Of a stretch of DNA of 64,000 bases, positions 61,929 to 64,000 are shown one piece after another. This DNA is from Bacillota bacterium (lineage in GTDB: Bacteria > Bacillota > Clostridia > Acetivibrionales > DTU013). Under the pieces are notes generated by a model, which was given only the letters and a program-made list of their open reading frames with translations, had not been told where the DNA came from and did no database searches. The position numbers were made by a program, and so were the translations under genes. The first letter of the stretch is position 1, and each line of letters starts with the position of its first letter. Where the stretch lies: contig JAEYOP010000067.1 of assembly GCA_023411575.1 (NCBI GenBank), positions 1 through 64,000 on the forward strand, in the 5' to 3' direction.

Positions 61929-62573
61929 ATGAGCAAAAAATGGGAAATTATCAAAAAGATAACCGATACCGGTCTTGTCGTTGTCGTCCGGGCGGAAAAT
62001 CCGGACATGGCAAGAAGGATCACCGACGCCTGTCTGGAAGGCGGCGCTGCCGCAATTGAAATAACCTATACGGTTCCGGGCGCCACGCAGGTGATAGAAC
62101 AACTGGCGAAGGAATATGCCGGCCAGATCATCATCGGAGCCGGCACGGTGCTGGACCCCGAGACGGCAAGGATCGCCATCCTCGCCGGCGCCCAGTATGT
62201 GGTCAGTCCGTACCTGAGCCGCGAAACCCTGAAGCTCTGCAACCGGTACCAGGTCCCCTGCATGCCGGGCGTTATGACGGTGGAAGGCGTTGTCGAAGCC
62301 ATGGAGCTTGGCGCGGACATCCTGAAGGTATTTCCGGGAGAAGCCTTCGGCCCCGGAATCATCAAGGCGATCAAGGGTCCCCTGCCCCAGGCCAGCCTGA
62401 TGCCGACCGGCGGCGTGAGCATTGACAATGTCGCCGAATGGATCAAATCCGGCGCCGTGGCCGTCGGTGTCGGCGGCGCGCTGACCGCGGGCGCGAAAAC
62501 GGGCGATTTTGCGAGCATCACCAGGTTGTCCGCCGAATTTGTGGCAAAGATCAAGGAAGCCCGGAAAAAATAA
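61929..62573 (+). CDS. eda: KDPG/KHG aldolase
   Basis: 214-aa class I aldolase splitting 2-keto-3-deoxy-6-phosphogluconate (or 4-hydroxy-2-oxoglutarate) to pyruvate and an aldehyde. Glu44 in AAIEITYT, GAGTVLDPETA, SPYLSRETL, Schiff-base Lys133 in ADILKVFPGEAFG and MPTGGVSIDNVAEW are typical. AGGAGGC precedes the ATG. Single gene with its own terminator; no edd or sugar-acid genes in view, so the pathway is open. Confidence 0.9.
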   Translation: MSKKWEIIKKITDTGLVVVVRAENPDMARRITDACLEGGAAAIEITYTVPGATQVIEQLAKEYAGQIIIGAGTVLDPETARIAILAGAQYVVSPYLSRETLKLCNRYQVPCMPGVMTVEGVVEAMELGADILKVFPGEAFGPGIIKAIKGPLPQASLMPTGGVSIDNVAEWIKSGAVAVGVGGALTAGAKTGDFASITRLSAEFVAKIKEARKK

Positions 62574-62591
62574 AACCCGTAAAATGATAAA

Positions 62592-62632
62592 GAGGCCCTG
62601 CAAAGATCAACGGAACTTTGCAGGGCCTTTTT
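62592..62632 (+). terminator. Terminator of the aldolase gene
   Basis: A 13-bp stem (AGGCCCTGCAAAG/CTTTGCAGGGCCT, 62593-62605 and 62616-62628) followed by TTTTT. Confidence 0.92.
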
Positions 62633-62647
62633 GTGAACAAACGAAGG

Positions 62648-64000
62648 CTAGACTTTAAATTTCTCCATCTGCCGGATCAGCTTTTCCGCAAGCTCGTTCA
62701 GTTTCTTCGCCATGTCGTCAAGCTGCTCGATAGAGGCGAGCTGCTGCTGGGTGGAGGCGGAAACCTCCTGCGTGGAGGCCGAAACCTGTTCGGAAACGGC
62801 GGAGATGTTTTCCATGCTGGAAAGCACCTTCTCCTTGTTGGAATCCATATCGCCGATCATGCTGCCGATGTTTTGAATGTTCCGCGTCAGGGCGGCGGTG
62901 GTCTCATTGATCCGCTTAAAGGCCTCGGCCGTCCGCGCCACCATTTCGCTCTGCTCCCGGATGCTGGCTTCCGCTTTTCCCACAAGCAGCGTGGAGCTTT
63001 GCGCCTGTTTGAAGATATTTTCAATATGCACCTGTATTTCGCGGGTGCGGTTATTGGACTGCTCCGCAAGCTTCCGGATTTCCTCCGCGACAACGGCGAA
63101 GCCCTTGCCCGATTCCCCGGCCCTTGCCGCTTCAATCGCCGCATTGAGGGAAAGCAGGTTCGTCTGGTCCGCAATACTTCGCAGCACCTGGGTAATCACA
63201 TTAATATTTTTTACATACTGGTTCAGTTTCGAAATTTCCTGAACGACGTTTGCCGTGATTTCATTCGTCTTCGCGTTCTGGTCGCTCAGGCTTTCGATCG
63301 TCGTCAGCCCGTAGGCCGACAATTCCTTCATGGAATCGGAGTCCGCTTCCATCGTATGGGTCCGCTCCACAGCCAGGGAAATTTTATCCGCCAGCTCCGT
63401 CACGTTTTTCACGCTGGCCTCGATTTCCGAAGCCTGGTTGGCGGAACCGGAAGCCACCTCCACAATGGCGTGGGCGATTTCGGAGGAAATGCGGGAGGAC
63501 TGGGAGGAAATATCCGCCATCTTTTCGGAGGAGACGGCTACCTCTCCTACGGCGGTCTTACTCTCGAAAACCAGGTTCTTGATGTTGGCCATCATATCGT
63601 TGAAGCTGGCCACCACTTTCCCGAATTCGTCCTTCCGCTTCATGAAAAGGCTTGCCGTGAGATCGCCGTGCTGCGCTTTCGACATGGCTCCCATCACCGA
63701 CTTGAGCGCAAAGGTCATCCCCAGCGAGAAGAGGAAGCCGAAGGCGCCGGCGACCAATACGAAAAGGACTCCCGTCAGGATCGTGGTTCTTTTTATTTTA
63801 TCGGCGCCTGCAAGAATGTTCTTTTCCGGCGCGACCATGACGGCAATCAGGCCCGTAGAGGCGGATTTGCAATAGGATACGAGGGATTTCTCCCCCTCCA
63901 CCGAGGTATAGAAAAAGTCCGACGCTTTCTGGGCGCTGCGCTCCAGGACTTCCTTGACAAAGGCCCTGTCCGCCGTGGTGTTTTTCCCCTCGCTCTGGCC
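62648..64000 (-). CDS. Methyl-accepting chemotaxis protein (N-terminus beyond window)
   Basis: About 450 C-terminal residues are visible; the frame continues to the right edge. The visible order is the end of an extracellular sensor domain (SDFFYTSVEGEKSLVSYCKS), a membrane helix, HAMP and a long helical signalling domain with the hairpin tip IADQTNLLSLNAAIEAARAGE, then FAVVAEEIRKLAEQS. The C-terminus lacks a CheR-tethering pentapeptide. Sensor type looks like dCache, but only its end is present. Confidence 0.93.
   Translation of the reverse strand, partial: GQSEGKNTTADRAFVKEVLERSAQKASDFFYTSVEGEKSLVSYCKSASTGLIAVMVAPEKNILAGADKIKRTTILTGVLFVLVAGAFGFLFSLGMTFALKSVMGAMSKAQHGDLTASLFMKRKDEFGKVVASFNDMMANIKNLVFESKTAVGEVAVSSEKMADISSQSSRISSEIAHAIVEVASGSANQASEIEASVKNVTELADKISLAVERTHTMEADSDSMKELSAYGLTTIESLSDQNAKTNEITANVVQEISKLNQYVKNINVITQVLRSIADQTNLLSLNAAIEAARAGESGKGFAVVAEEIRKLAEQSNNRTREIQVHIENIFKQAQSSTLLVGKAEASIREQSEMVARTAEAFKRINETTAALTRNIQNIGSMIGDMDSNKEKVLSSMENISAVSEQVSASTQEVSASTQQQLASIEQLDDMAKKLNELAEKLIRQMEKFKV

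Overview
The window looks like chromosome from a Gram-positive anaerobe of the Clostridia type. The reasons are strong GGAGG-type ribosome sites, consensus sigma-A promoters, a c-di-AMP riboswitch before an NlpC/P60 cell-wall hydrolase, a yybP-ykoY-type manganese riboswitch before mntP, CymR/Rrf2-type sulfur regulators, CsaB-type cell-wall pyruvylation, an MtaB-type corrinoid methyltransferase and a Na+-pump decarboxylase subunit. No species is claimed.

Layout. (1) 1-15443, chromosome backbone: comEC (cut by the window edge), an NlpC/P60 hydrolase, an acetyltransferase, sodium-pump decarboxylase beta and gamma subunits, cell-wall glycosyltransferase genes including a glycosyltransferase-CsaB fusion, glgP-glgC, a DUF1016/YhcG-type nuclease, and the C-terminal two thirds of a P-loop ATPase gene. 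(2) About 15446-61498, a 46.05-kb segment that behaves as one inserted island. The N-terminal third of the same ATPase gene lies on the other side (61500-61781). Joining the two at a shared CATG restores one uninterrupted 369-codon reading frame, and the two island ends joined together give a 42-bp imperfect palindrome of the kind used by large serine recombinases. A large serine recombinase sits 1 kb inside the left end. (3) 61499-64000, backbone again: ATPase N-terminus, a KDPG/KHG aldolase and a chemotaxis receptor cut by the right edge.

The island is mainly a sulfur-compound island. From left to right it carries cysK, the recombinase, three tandem Cys/Met-metabolism PLP enzymes (including metY), two Rrf2 regulators, an mtaB-like methyltransferase, mntP with its riboswitch, an ECF sigma module, an aminotransferase, an ornithine-cyclodeaminase-family enzyme, a MetNIQ transporter, a C-S-lyase-like class V enzyme, a cystine-type ABC transporter with an M20 deacetylase, a nitrogenase-like operon, a second cysK with two YezD proteins, an alpha/beta hydrolase, a copper-handling operon and a nitroreductase.

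The centre is one operon reading leftwards from 51.15 kb to 39.6 kb: NifB-like, NifX-like, a complete amino-acid-type ABC transporter, two different NifD/NifK-like pairs and one NifH-like reductase. There is no nifE, nifN or nifV, and all surroundings concern sulfur. I therefore infer a nitrogenase-like reductase for organosulfur substrates (related in idea to the methylthio-alkane reductase MarBHDK, whose methanethiol product feeds O-acetylhomoserine sulfhydrylase), not nitrogen fixation. A repeated operator (about TATATGTTTAnTCGG) lies immediately after the -10 box of consensus promoters before the CymR-like rrf2 gene, metNIQ, cysK and the cystine-binding-protein gene. This suggests one CymR-type sulfur-starvation regulon across the island.
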